From assembly GCF_035762905.1 (NCBI RefSeq), contig NZ_DASUCC010000164.1:1-20757 (forward strand): a DNA stretch of 20,757 nucleotides, in the 5' to 3' direction. The position numbers and the translations under genes are program-made. Origin of the DNA: DASYTH01 sp035762905 (GTDB lineage Bacteria > Actinomycetota > Actinomycetes > Mycobacteriales > Pseudonocardiaceae). Shown here piece by piece: positions 1-7,321 of the stretch (its first letter is position 1; each line of letters starts with the position of its first letter). Below the pieces are notes generated by a model, which was given only the letters and a program-made list of their open reading frames with translations, made no database searches and had not been told where the DNA came from.

Positions 1-2
1 CC

Positions 3-19
3 CGGCGCCTGCGGCGCCG
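3..19 (-). terminator. Possible hairpin terminator downstream of the aldo/keto reductase
   Basis: A perfect inverted repeat has 7-bp arms (CGGCGCC / GGCGCCG) and a 3-nt loop. It lies 53 nt beyond the stop codon of the leftward aldo/keto reductase gene. It has no T-tract, so it is only terminator-like, and the pairing could be a chance product of high GC. Confidence 0.2.
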
Positions 20-72
20 CGCGCTGCCCACTTTCCGATGCGGAGGATGCCTGGCTGCACCGGGTTCGTCGA

Positions 73-930
73 TTACCCGGCTGCGGTGAGCGCCTCGTAC
101 TGGTCGTCGGTCAGCGTGAGGCCGGCGGCGGCGACGTTCTCCTCGAGGTGGGCGACGGATTTGGTGCCGGGGATGGGGAGCATGACCGGGGAGCGGCGCA
201 GCAGCCAGGCGAGGGCCAGTTGGGCAGGGGTGGCGCCGTACTCGCCGGAGAGGCGGGCAAGGATGCCGCCCGGGCGGGCCAGGCGGCCGGTGGCGATGGG
301 GAACCAGGGGATGAAGGCGATGCCTTCGTTGGTGCAGTAGTCGAGCACGGCCTCGGAGCGGCGGTCGGTGAGGTTGTAGAGATTCTGCACGCTGACGATC
401 TCGACGACGCCGCGGGCGGCCTTGATCTCGTCGACGTTCACCTCGGACAGGCCGATGTGGCGGATTTTGCCCTCGCGCTGGAGCAGGGCCAGTTCGCCCA
501 ACGAGTCCTCGGCGGGGACGTCGGGGTCGATGCGGTGCAGTTGGTACAGATCGATGGTGGACAGGCCGAGGCGGCGCAGGCTCATCTCGACCTCCTGGCG
601 AAGGAAGGCCGGGTTGCCGCAGACGGTCCATTCACCGGGGCCGGTACGCAGGAAGCCGCCCTTGGTGCCGATCACGATCTTGTCGTACGGGTGCAGCGCC
701 TCCCGGATCAGCTCCTCGCTCACGTACGGGCCGTAGGAGTCGGCGGTGTCGATGAAGTCCACCCCCAGCTCGGCGGCCCGGCGCAGCACCCGCACCGCCG
801 CCGAACGGTCGGGCGGATCGCCCCACACGCCGGGGCCGGTGAGCTGCATCGCGCCGTAGCCCATCCGGCACACCCGCAGGCCGCCGACGGCGACGGTTCC
901 GGCCCCGGCGGCGGGCAGCGACTCGGTCAT
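73..930 (-). CDS. Aldo/keto reductase
   Basis: This 285-residue protein has the size and motifs of a soluble aldo/keto reductase, an NADPH-dependent (beta/alpha)8 enzyme that reduces aldehydes or ketones. The usual tetrad is visible: Asp61 and Tyr66 in FIDTADSYG, Lys90 in IGTKGG, and His132 in LYQLHRID. The late IPGTKS segment is the typical cofactor-phosphate region. A TTG at 942 would add four residues. The ATG at 930 is preferred because GGGAGG lies 5 nt upstream of it. The gene diverges from the small gene at 1161 and shares a 230-bp intergenic region with it. No neighbour reveals the substrate. The overall pattern resembles oxidoreductases annotated in actinomycetes as aldo/keto reductase or 'oxidoreductase'. 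Family assignment is secure, substrate unknown. Confidence 0.93.
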   Translation of the reverse strand: MTESLPAAGAGTVAVGGLRVCRMGYGAMQLTGPGVWGDPPDRSAAVRVLRRAAELGVDFIDTADSYGPYVSEELIREALHPYDKIVIGTKGGFLRTGPGEWTVCGNPAFLRQEVEMSLRRLGLSTIDLYQLHRIDPDVPAEDSLGELALLQREGKIRHIGLSEVNVDEIKAARGVVEIVSVQNLYNLTDRRSEAVLDYCTNEGIAFIPWFPIATGRLARPGGILARLSGEYGATPAQLALAWLLRRSPVMLPIPGTKSVAHLEENVAAAGLTLTDDQYEALTAAG

Positions 931-1160
931 CTGACCTCCCAATGCTCGTCATTTACCAACACGGACGGCTACGCACCGTGCACGGCAACTGGACCCATCC
1001 AGACCCCGGTCCAGGCCGAATGTATCTACGGCGCCCCCAGACCCCTCCTCTTGGTAACTGTGAATTGCTAATACGACGACTGGATCGACCGATGAAACCT
1101 TATGAGACGACGATCCATCCAACGGTTGTCACCGGCCTCAAGCACAAGGATGTACCCCCG
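931..1160. promoter_or_regulatory. Divergent intergenic region with operator-like repeats
   Basis: These 230 bp separate the divergent aldo/keto reductase and small hypothetical genes and are less GC-rich than the flanks. They hold a perfect 10-bp palindrome (CCGTGCACGG, 976-985) and a 7-bp inverted repeat, CTGGACC at 989-995 with GGTCCAG at 1008-1014. TTACCAA at 953-959 recurs inverted as TTGGTAA at 1051-1057. I found no convincing -35/-10 pair on either strand. Ribosome binding sites are GGGAGG for the leftward gene and AAGGA (1146-1150) for the rightward gene. The location implies two promoters; the repeats as operators are inference. Confidence 0.4.
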
Positions 1161-1412
1161 ATGTCCACACTCAACCACCGGGCGCTCGCAATGCTTCGGG
1201 CCGTGGACGAGGGGCGCGCCGAGCTCACCTGCAGCCGTGAGCCGGACCTGTTCATCGATGGCGTCGCCTGCTGTGACCAGTTCACCGCCCACCTGCTCGC
1301 CCACGACGGGCTGATCGAGCCCGCGCAGGCCGGCCAGTACGGTCAGCGGGTGCCGGCCACCCTCACCGCCGCCGGGCTCGCGGCCCTCGCGGTCACCCCC
1401 GCCGCCGCCTGA
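1161..1412 (+). CDS. Small Cys-containing hypothetical protein
   Basis: This is an 83-residue product. The frame stays open upstream to 942, but the upstream part reads as low-complexity translation of intergenic DNA. The ATG at 1161 is preceded by AAGGA 10 nt away and begins a plausible small globular domain. Cysteines are at 24, 36 and 37 in ELTCSREPDLFIDG and VACCDQ, and a C-terminal helix is rich in Ala and Leu. The helix-turn-helix-like layout and length resemble small uncharacterised proteins I associate with actinomycetes, but I cannot name a family. No signal peptide or membrane segment is visible. Its last 70 nt overlap the 3' end of the convergent aminotransferase gene, so the two transcripts would be antisense to each other. 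Existence is moderately supported, function unknown. Confidence 0.6.
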   Translation: MSTLNHRALAMLRAVDEGRAELTCSREPDLFIDGVACCDQFTAHLLAHDGLIEPAQAGQYGQRVPATLTAAGLAALAVTPAAA

Positions 1413-2674
1413 CCCGGCCGGCCCAGCGCGTCGAGCAGCACCGCCAGCCCGCGCTCCAGCGTCACCGGATCGATCGTCAGCGGCGGGATCACCTTCAGCA
1501 CCTCGTCCTCACGGCCGCACCGCTCCACGATCAGGCCGTTCTCGAAGCACTGCCGCTGCACCCGCCCGGCCCGCGCCGGCCCGCCGGCCGCGCCGAGGTC
1601 GATGCCCATCGCCAGACCCCGTTGCCGCACGGTCACCCCGGGTTGGGTCTCCCGCACCCACGCCGCGAACCGGTGCAGCCGGGCGCCCGCGGTCACCAGC
1701 CCGGCCTGGAAGTCCGCCCGCTCCCACAGCTCGAGTGCCGCGGTCGCGGTGACGAAGGCCAGCTGGTTGCCGCGGAACGTGCCGGTGTGCTCACCCGGCG
1801 CCCACACGTCGAGGTCCCGGCGCAGCAGGGTGACCGACAGCGGCAGGCCGTATCCGCTCAGTGCCTTGGACAGCGTCACGATGTCCGGCACCACCCCGGC
1901 GTGCTCGAAGCAGAAGAACGGCCCGGTCCGCCCGCAGCCGGACTGGATCTCGTCACAGATCAGCAGCACCCCGTGTCGCTCGGTCAGCTCCCGCAGCCGG
2001 CGCAGCCACGGCACGGACGCCGGGTAGAGGCCGCCCTCCATCTGCAGCGGCTCGACGATCACGGCGGCCGGGACGTCCATTCCGGACGACGGGTCGGCCA
2101 GCATCCGCTCCAGGTAACCGATCGAGTCGAACCGCCCGGCCGGCCCGTCCTCGTAGGGCACGAACATCACGTCGGCCATGCCCACTCCCCCGGCCGCCCG
2201 GGCCCGCCGGTTGCCGGTCACCGCCAGCGAGCCGCGGGACATGCCGTGGTAGGCGCCGCAGAACGCGATCACCCCGCGCCGGCCGGTGGCCTTGCGCGCC
2301 ACCTTCAGCGCGGCCTCGACCGCGTCGGTTCCGGTCGGCCCGCAGAACTGCACCTTGTAGTCCAGCCCGCGCGGCGCGAGGACCACGTCGCGCAGCCGGG
2401 TCAGGAACTCCCGCTTGGCCACGGTGTGCAGGTCGAGCCCGTGCGCCAGGCCGCTGTCGGCCAGGTAGGCGGTCAGCCGGCGGCCGATGTGCTCGTTGTT
2501 GTGCCCATAGTTCAACGTCCCGGCGCCGCAGAAGAAGTCGATGAACACCCGCCCGTCCTCGGCGTGCAGCTCGGCCCCGCGGGCCCGGCTGAACACGGCC
2601 GGGAACGTGCGGCAGTAGAGCCGAACCTCGGACTCCAGGGTCTCGAACACGGCGATGTCGGCGGCGACCGTCAT
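1343..2674 (-). CDS. ectB: Diaminobutyrate--2-oxoglutarate aminotransferase, EctB-like
   Basis: This is a 443-residue class III PLP aminotransferase. The N-terminus (FETLESEVRLYCRTFPAVFS, then IDFFCGAGTLNYGHNN) is characteristic of EctB-type enzymes, which convert L-aspartate semialdehyde plus glutamate to L-2,4-diaminobutyrate. The cofactor residues are present: Asp241 in ICDEIQSG, the Schiff-base Lys270 in TLSKALSGYG, and HTGTFRGNQ near 296. The ATG at 2674 is chosen because homology begins there. TAGCCT (2682-2687) sits 7 nt before it, the pattern of a leaderless actinobacterial transcript. About 25 Ala-rich residues extend past the usual C-terminus and overlap the convergent small gene. 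No ectA, ectC or ectD is present, so diaminobutyrate may serve another product such as a nonribosomal peptide; that is inference. Family is sure, exact substrate less so. Confidence 0.88.
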   Translation of the reverse strand: MTVAADIAVFETLESEVRLYCRTFPAVFSRARGAELHAEDGRVFIDFFCGAGTLNYGHNNEHIGRRLTAYLADSGLAHGLDLHTVAKREFLTRLRDVVLAPRGLDYKVQFCGPTGTDAVEAALKVARKATGRRGVIAFCGAYHGMSRGSLAVTGNRRARAAGGVGMADVMFVPYEDGPAGRFDSIGYLERMLADPSSGMDVPAAVIVEPLQMEGGLYPASVPWLRRLRELTERHGVLLICDEIQSGCGRTGPFFCFEHAGVVPDIVTLSKALSGYGLPLSVTLLRRDLDVWAPGEHTGTFRGNQLAFVTATAALELWERADFQAGLVTAGARLHRFAAWVRETQPGVTVRQRGLAMGIDLGAAGGPARAGRVQRQCFENGLIVERCGREDEVLKVIPPLTIDPVTLERGLAVLLDALGRPGQAAAGVTARAASPAAVRVAGTR

Positions 2675-2681
2675 GGTCGAC

Positions 2682-2687
2682 AGGCTA
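2682..2687 (-). promoter_or_regulatory. Leaderless-type -10 element before the ectB-like gene
   Basis: On the minus strand TAGCCT fits the TANNNT -10 pattern and lies 7 nt upstream of the ATG at 2674. No Shine-Dalgarno sequence is visible. In actinobacteria this arrangement usually means transcription begins at or next to the start codon. It would let the aminotransferase be expressed apart from the upstream GGDEF-EAL gene, 52 nt away on the same strand. Confidence 0.35.
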
Positions 2688-2726
2688 TGCGGCGACTGAT
2701 CTTGGCGCCGGGCGGGACCCGCGGGT

Positions 2727-4829
2727 TCACCCGGTGAACAGCTGCTCGATCTCGTCGGGCGGCCCGGCCACACCGAACAGCGGACCGGAGGCCGCCGCGG
2801 CGCCGGTCTCCCGCCACCAGGCGAGCTGGTCCTCGTCCTCGATGTTGCCGACCGCGACGACGGCGCCGTTCTCGCACACCAGCGGCACCAGGTTGCGGAT
2901 GGCGCGCAGGAACATGGTCTCCTTGCCGGCCCGCACCGCCCTGGTGATCCGGCTGATCACCAGGTTGCTCATCTTGACCGCGCGGACCGGCAGGTCCTCG
3001 AGGCAGGCCAGGTCGCCGCGGCTGGTGCCGAACTCGTACAGCACCGGATAGATCCGCAGGTCGACCAGCACGTCCAGGTTGTCCTCGGCCAGACCGTCGC
3101 GCATGCACAGCGCCTGCACCGGCATGCCGAGGCGCAGCCGCTCGTTGGCGAGGCCGGTGCACAGCAGCGCGTCCTGCACGGTGGCGACCAGGTCGGGATC
3201 GCCGGCCTGCTGCCGGGTCAGCTCGACGTAGAGGTGCGGCGGGTCGGTCTCGCTGGCGTCCTTCCAGGACATGATCTGCTCGCAGGCCCGGGTGAGCATC
3301 CACCGCCCGATCGGCAGGCTCATCCCGGTCTCCTCGAGCACCGCGATGACCTGGTCGTGACCGATCGGGCCGCGCTCCGGGTGGTTCCAGCACAACTGCG
3401 GCTGCACCGCGAGGACCCGGTGGTCGTCGGTGGCGATCACGGTCTGGTAGCTGAGCTCGATCTCGCCGTTCTCCCAGGCGCCCGGGATCGACGCGGCCAG
3501 CTGGAACTTGTCGCGGTCCTGCTCGTCCTGCTCGGTGTCGACCAGCGCCCACTGCCGCGGGCCGGACGACTTCAGCCGGCGCAACGCGATGTCGGTGGCC
3601 TGCAGCAGCCGCTGCGGCTCGGTGCCCCGGCGCGGGTCCTTGATCACCGCGATGCACGCGGTGGTGGCCACGCCCTGGTCCCCGACGTAGTGCGGCTCGG
3701 CCAACTCCTCGTTGATCCGGGTCGCGATCGCCTCGGGTGCCGGCGTGCGCTCGGAGTTCTCGATCAGGATGCCGAACTCGTCGCCGTCCAGCCGGGCGAC
3801 CGTGGCGGTCTCGTCGGCCACCACGGCGATCAGCCGCTTCGCCACGATCCGGAGCAGCTGGTCGCCGACCTCGCGGCCGAGCCCGTTGTTCACCGCGGCG
3901 AACCCGTCCAGGTCGACGTGCAGGATCGTGACCGAGTCCGCCGCGCGGCTGCCGCCGAGCGCCTCTTCGACCCGGGACAGGAACTGCTGCCGGTTGGCCA
4001 GCGTGGTGAGCGGGTCGTGCACCAGCTGGAACCGCAACCGGTCCTCGAGCAGGTGCCGGTCGGAGACGTCCTCGGCGGAGACCACCAGGTTGCGCGGCGA
4101 GCCGTCCGGATACCGGATCAGCTGGCCGGACAGGTACACCAGCACCTCGTCGCCGCCCTTGCGGCACAGCTTGCGCCGCTCGCGGAACGGCAGCGCGTCC
4201 GCCTCGAGCAGCTCCTGGAAGCGCAGGATCAGCAGCTCGGCCTCGTCCGGATGGAACAGGTCGCGCAGGCTCAGCCCGCCGAGCTCGCGCGGCGCGTACT
4301 CGAGGATGTTCGCCAGCGCCCGGTTGGTCTTGAGCAGCTCGCCGTCCAGGTCGGCCAGCGCCATGCCCACCGAGGAGGAGGTGAACACCTCGCGGAACAG
4401 CTCCTCGCTGGCCTCGAGGTCGCGCTCGGCGTTCTCCTTGGCCCGGGTCAGCGCCCGCTTGATCTCCTCCTGCTCGGCGAAGAGCCGGTTCCGCATCCCG
4501 GTGGTGAAGCCGGTGGCCAGCTCGCCGAGCATCGGCAGCAACCGCTGCTCGACCCCGTCCAGCCCGCCGAGCTCCGGCAGGCCCTCGTTGAGCACCCGCA
4601 GGGTGCGCCCGACGCATTCGGCCTTGGTGAAGCCGAAGTCGGCCAGCCGCAGGCCGGCCTGCTGGCACGCCGAGGCGTCGAGGTCCTGCCCGCGAACCGC
4701 GATGATCAGCCGGTCGAGCAGGGCGCCCAGCTCCTGCTCGATCTCGTCGCGGGAGCGCGCGACGTAGATGATCTCAGTGAGCGACCCGGCCCACCGGCCG
4801 ACCAGCTCAGCTCGGTCCACCGGCGCCAT
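2727..4829 (-). CDS. PAS-GGDEF-EAL protein with degenerate EAL domain
   Basis: This is a 700-residue cytosolic protein. An N-terminal helical region (1-140) ends in a likely coiled coil near 115-145. A PAS domain spans about 143-262, a GGDEF domain about 265-425, and an EAL-like domain about 440-700. The GGDEF signature reads DGDEF (348-352), so the first Gly is Asp, and the RxxD inhibitory site is missing (residues 339-342 are DETA). The EAL domain has lost its catalytic signature. EAL is Gln476-Pro-Gln, the Asp of the usual KID motif is Ser621, and AEGVE reads AVGNI (659-663). It therefore should not hydrolyse c-di-GMP. It may be a weak cyclase or a non-catalytic sensor or scaffold. The ATG at 4829 has no clear ribosome site; a GTG at 4820 is an alternative start. 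A BldD-box-like palindrome lies 50 bp upstream. Confidence 0.9.
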   Translation of the reverse strand: MAPVDRAELVGRWAGSLTEIIYVARSRDEIEQELGALLDRLIIAVRGQDLDASACQQAGLRLADFGFTKAECVGRTLRVLNEGLPELGGLDGVEQRLLPMLGELATGFTTGMRNRLFAEQEEIKRALTRAKENAERDLEASEELFREVFTSSSVGMALADLDGELLKTNRALANILEYAPRELGGLSLRDLFHPDEAELLILRFQELLEADALPFRERRKLCRKGGDEVLVYLSGQLIRYPDGSPRNLVVSAEDVSDRHLLEDRLRFQLVHDPLTTLANRQQFLSRVEEALGGSRAADSVTILHVDLDGFAAVNNGLGREVGDQLLRIVAKRLIAVVADETATVARLDGDEFGILIENSERTPAPEAIATRINEELAEPHYVGDQGVATTACIAVIKDPRRGTEPQRLLQATDIALRRLKSSGPRQWALVDTEQDEQDRDKFQLAASIPGAWENGEIELSYQTVIATDDHRVLAVQPQLCWNHPERGPIGHDQVIAVLEETGMSLPIGRWMLTRACEQIMSWKDASETDPPHLYVELTRQQAGDPDLVATVQDALLCTGLANERLRLGMPVQALCMRDGLAEDNLDVLVDLRIYPVLYEFGTSRGDLACLEDLPVRAVKMSNLVISRITRAVRAGKETMFLRAIRNLVPLVCENGAVVAVGNIEDEDQLAWWRETGAAAASGPLFGVAGPPDEIEQLFTG

Positions 4830-4878
4830 CCATGGGCCAGGTCATCGTTCTCGGCTGTCCTTCTCGGGGGGCCGGGGT

Positions 4879-4893
4879 TTCACTCAGTGACAC
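4879..4893 (-). promoter_or_regulatory. BldD-box-like palindrome upstream of the GGDEF-EAL gene
   Basis: The sequence TTCACTCAGTGACAC contains an inverted repeat, TCACT-C-AGTGA (4880-4890). Compared with the BldD consensus as I recall it, nTnACnC(A/T)GnGTnAn, it matches 8 of the 9 fixed positions. BldD is the c-di-GMP-responsive developmental regulator of actinomycetes and is known to bind upstream of c-di-GMP enzyme genes in Streptomyces. The site lies 50 bp upstream of the 4829 start codon, where an operator would be expected. The heptamer TTCACTC recurs in opposite orientation at 4963-4969. Binding is inferred from the motif only. Confidence 0.45.
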
Positions 4894-5023
4894 TCTCCAC
4901 CCAAACGGGCAGAGAACACCACCCTCGACACGCTCGCGTCGTGGCGAATCCTTGGCCCGATCGAGTGAACTACGGCTAGTCATCGACAGACTACTGGGTA
5001 CCACGCTCCGTCCCCGCCGAAAA

Positions 5024-5059
5024 GAGCAGTAGGACCCTGGTAATCACCCGCGCAGGGTC
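5024..5059 (-). terminator. Hairpin terminator of the purine degradation operon
   Basis: Reading leftward, GACCCTG (5053-5059) can pair with CAGGGTC (5033-5039) across a 13-nt loop. The stem begins 6 nt past the stop codon of the last operon gene and is followed by CTACTGCTCTTTT, a weak T-rich tail. Position and polarity fit an intrinsic terminator, although the tail is offset from the stem. The rest of the 236-bp gap at 4830-5065 should carry the promoter of the GGDEF-EAL gene. Confidence 0.45.
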
Positions 5060-5065
5060 GTCCGG

Positions 5066-7321
5066 TCAGCGGTTCACGATGTGCTCCGGCCGGACGGGAA
5101 CCCTGGTCAGCGCCCTGCCGGTGGCCGCGCGGATGGCCGCGACCACGGCCGGCGTCGAGGAGATGGTCGGCGGTTCGCCCACCCCGCGCAGCCCGTACGG
5201 GGCATGCGGGTCGGCGAGTTCGAGCACGTCGACGGCCATCGGCGGCATGTCGAGCACGGTCGGGATCAGGTAGTCGGTGAACGACGGGTTGCGGATCTTG
5301 CCGCCCACCACCTGGATCTCCTCCATCACCGCGAGGCCGAGGCCCTGCGCGGTGCCGCCGTGGATCTGGCCGAGCACCGCGTCCGGGTTCATCGCCCGGC
5401 CGACGTCCTGGGCACAGGCCAGCTCGACCACCCGGACCAGGCCCAGCTCGAGGTCCACGTCGACCACCGCGCGGTGCGCCGCGAACGCGTACTGCACGTG
5501 TGCGTTGCCCTGGCCGGTGGTCGGGTCCAGCGGGTAGGTCGGCCGGTGCCGCCACTCCACGGTGCGCTCGACCGCCTCCGACCCGAGCACCTCGACCAGG
5601 TCGACCTCGGCCAGCGTGGTCACCTCGCGCCCGAGCCGGTCGGTGGCCAGCTTGAGCACCTCGTCCCGCACCGCCTGGCAGGCCGCCTGGACCGCGCCGC
5701 CGGTCACGTAGCTCTGCCGGGACGCCGAGCTGGAGCCGGCGCTGCCCACCGCGGTGTTCGCCGGCTGGATCGTCACCCGGTGCACGCCGAGCTCGGTGCG
5801 GGCGATCTGCGCCTGCAGGGTGACCAGACCCTGGCCGACCTCGGCCGCGGCGGTGTGCACCGAGGCCACCGGCTCGCCGCCGATCACCTCGAGCCGCACC
5901 CGGGCGGTCGAGTAGTCGTCGAAGCCCTCGGAGAACCCCACGTTCTTGACCCCGACGCCGTAACCGACGCCGCGCACCACGCCCTCGCCGTGCGTCGTGT
6001 TGGACACCCCGCCGGGCATCTCGCGCAGGTCGACCGGGGTGCTCACGGGCGGCGGCAGCGGCCGGGCGCGCAGCCGGCGGAGCAGCTCGGCCACCGGTGC
6101 CGGCGAGTCGATCACCTGCCCGGTCGGCATCACCGAGCCCTCGGCGACCGCGTTGCGGATCCGCAGCTCGACCGGGTCCATGGCGAGCGCGGTGGCCAGC
6201 CGGTCCATCTGCGACTCGTAGGCGAACGCCGCCTGCACCGCGCCGAACCCGCGCATCGCCCCGCACGGCGGATTGTTGGTGTACATGCCGAAGCAGTCCA
6301 CGGCCACGTTGGGCACCCGGTACGGCCCGACCCCGAGGGTGGCGGCGTTGCCGGCCACGGCCGCCGTGGTCGAGGCGTAGGCGCCGCCGTCCAGGATCAT
6401 CGTGGCCCGGACGTAGACCAGGTCGCCGGCCTTGGTGGCGCCGTGCTCGTAGCGCAGCACGGCCGGGTGCCGGTGCACGTGGCCGAAGAACGACTCCTCC
6501 CGGCCGTAGACGATCTTGACCGGCTTCCCGGTGTGCAGCGCCAGCATGCAGGCGTGCACCTGCATGGACAGGTCCTCGCGGGCGCCGAACGCCCCGCCGA
6601 CCCCGGCCAGGTGCAGCCGGACCCGGTCCACCGGCAGGCCGAGCGCGCGGGCCACCTGCTGCTGGTCCACGTGCAGCCACTGGGTCGCGATGTAGAGGTC
6701 CACGCCGCCGTCCTCGGCCGGCACCGCCAGCCCGGACTCGGGGCCGAGGAACGCCTGATCCTGCATGCCGACCGTGTACTCGCCGGTGACCACCACGTCC
6801 GCGGCCGGATCCGGCTCGCCCCTGCGGATCACCACGTGCCGCACCACGTTGCCGGTCGGATGGCCCGGGTGCAGCACCGGGGCGGCCCGGTCCATCGCGG
6901 TCTCGGCGTCGGTCACCGGCTCCAGCACCTCGTAGCCGACCACGATCCGATCGGCGGCCCGGCGGGCCGTCTCCGGGTGGTCGGCGGCCACGATGGCGAC
7001 CGGCTCGCCCTCGTAGCGCACCACGTTCTCGGCGAGCACCGGCTGGTCGGCGTGCTCGAGGCCGTAGATGTTCGCCCCGGGGACGTCATCGTGGGTGAGC
7101 ACGGCGGACACGCCGGGCAGCGTCAGCGCCGCCGAGATGTCGATCGAGGTGATCCGGGCGTACGGGTGCGGGCTGCGCAGCGTGGCGCCCCAGAGCATCT
7201 CGTCGGCCCACAGGTCGGAGGAGTAGGCGAACTCGCCGCGCACCTTGAGCGCGCCGTCCGGCCGGGTGGGGCTGTCGCCGACCGCCCCGGCGACCGAGCT
7301 GGTGGTGAGCGCGCCGGTCAT
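5066..7321 (-). CDS. pucD: Xanthine dehydrogenase, molybdopterin-binding subunit
   Basis: This 751-residue subunit carries the molybdenum cofactor and active site that hydroxylates hypoxanthine and xanthine to urate. The fold is intact, from the N-terminal hammerhead domain (GDSPTRPDGALKVRGEFAYS) to the C-terminus. Active-site landmarks are QDQAFLGPESG (a substrate-binding Glu), GGAFGARED, GAMRGFGAVQ (substrate Arg), and the catalytic Glu in LRGVGEPPTISS near the C-terminus. The ATG at 7321 overlaps the upstream stop codon as ATGA. The frame is open further upstream, but that stretch only shadows the deaminase gene. It is the last gene of the operon and is followed by a hairpin. The 2Fe-2S and FAD subunits lie upstream, with the deaminase gene inserted between. 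No XdhC-type maturation factor is in the window. The symbol follows Bacillus naming. Confidence 0.94.
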   Translation of the reverse strand: MTGALTTSSVAGAVGDSPTRPDGALKVRGEFAYSSDLWADEMLWGATLRSPHPYARITSIDISAALTLPGVSAVLTHDDVPGANIYGLEHADQPVLAENVVRYEGEPVAIVAADHPETARRAADRIVVGYEVLEPVTDAETAMDRAAPVLHPGHPTGNVVRHVVIRRGEPDPAADVVVTGEYTVGMQDQAFLGPESGLAVPAEDGGVDLYIATQWLHVDQQQVARALGLPVDRVRLHLAGVGGAFGAREDLSMQVHACMLALHTGKPVKIVYGREESFFGHVHRHPAVLRYEHGATKAGDLVYVRATMILDGGAYASTTAAVAGNAATLGVGPYRVPNVAVDCFGMYTNNPPCGAMRGFGAVQAAFAYESQMDRLATALAMDPVELRIRNAVAEGSVMPTGQVIDSPAPVAELLRRLRARPLPPPVSTPVDLREMPGGVSNTTHGEGVVRGVGYGVGVKNVGFSEGFDDYSTARVRLEVIGGEPVASVHTAAAEVGQGLVTLQAQIARTELGVHRVTIQPANTAVGSAGSSSASRQSYVTGGAVQAACQAVRDEVLKLATDRLGREVTTLAEVDLVEVLGSEAVERTVEWRHRPTYPLDPTTGQGNAHVQYAFAAHRAVVDVDLELGLVRVVELACAQDVGRAMNPDAVLGQIHGGTAQGLGLAVMEEIQVVGGKIRNPSFTDYLIPTVLDMPPMAVDVLELADPHAPYGLRGVGEPPTISSTPAVVAAIRAATGRALTRVPVRPEHIVNR

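Noticed and set aside
1069..1074. TAATAC hexamer as a -10 box for the small gene at 1161.
   Set aside because: The only -35-like sequence (TTGGTA at 1051-1056) is 12 bp away, too close for a normal promoter, and no alternative lies at 16-18 bp.
2675..2773. N-terminal extension of the EctB-like enzyme from an upstream in-frame start.
   Set aside because: The added residues are low-complexity, overlap the end of the GGDEF-EAL gene and lie outside the EctB homology, which starts at the 2674 ATG.
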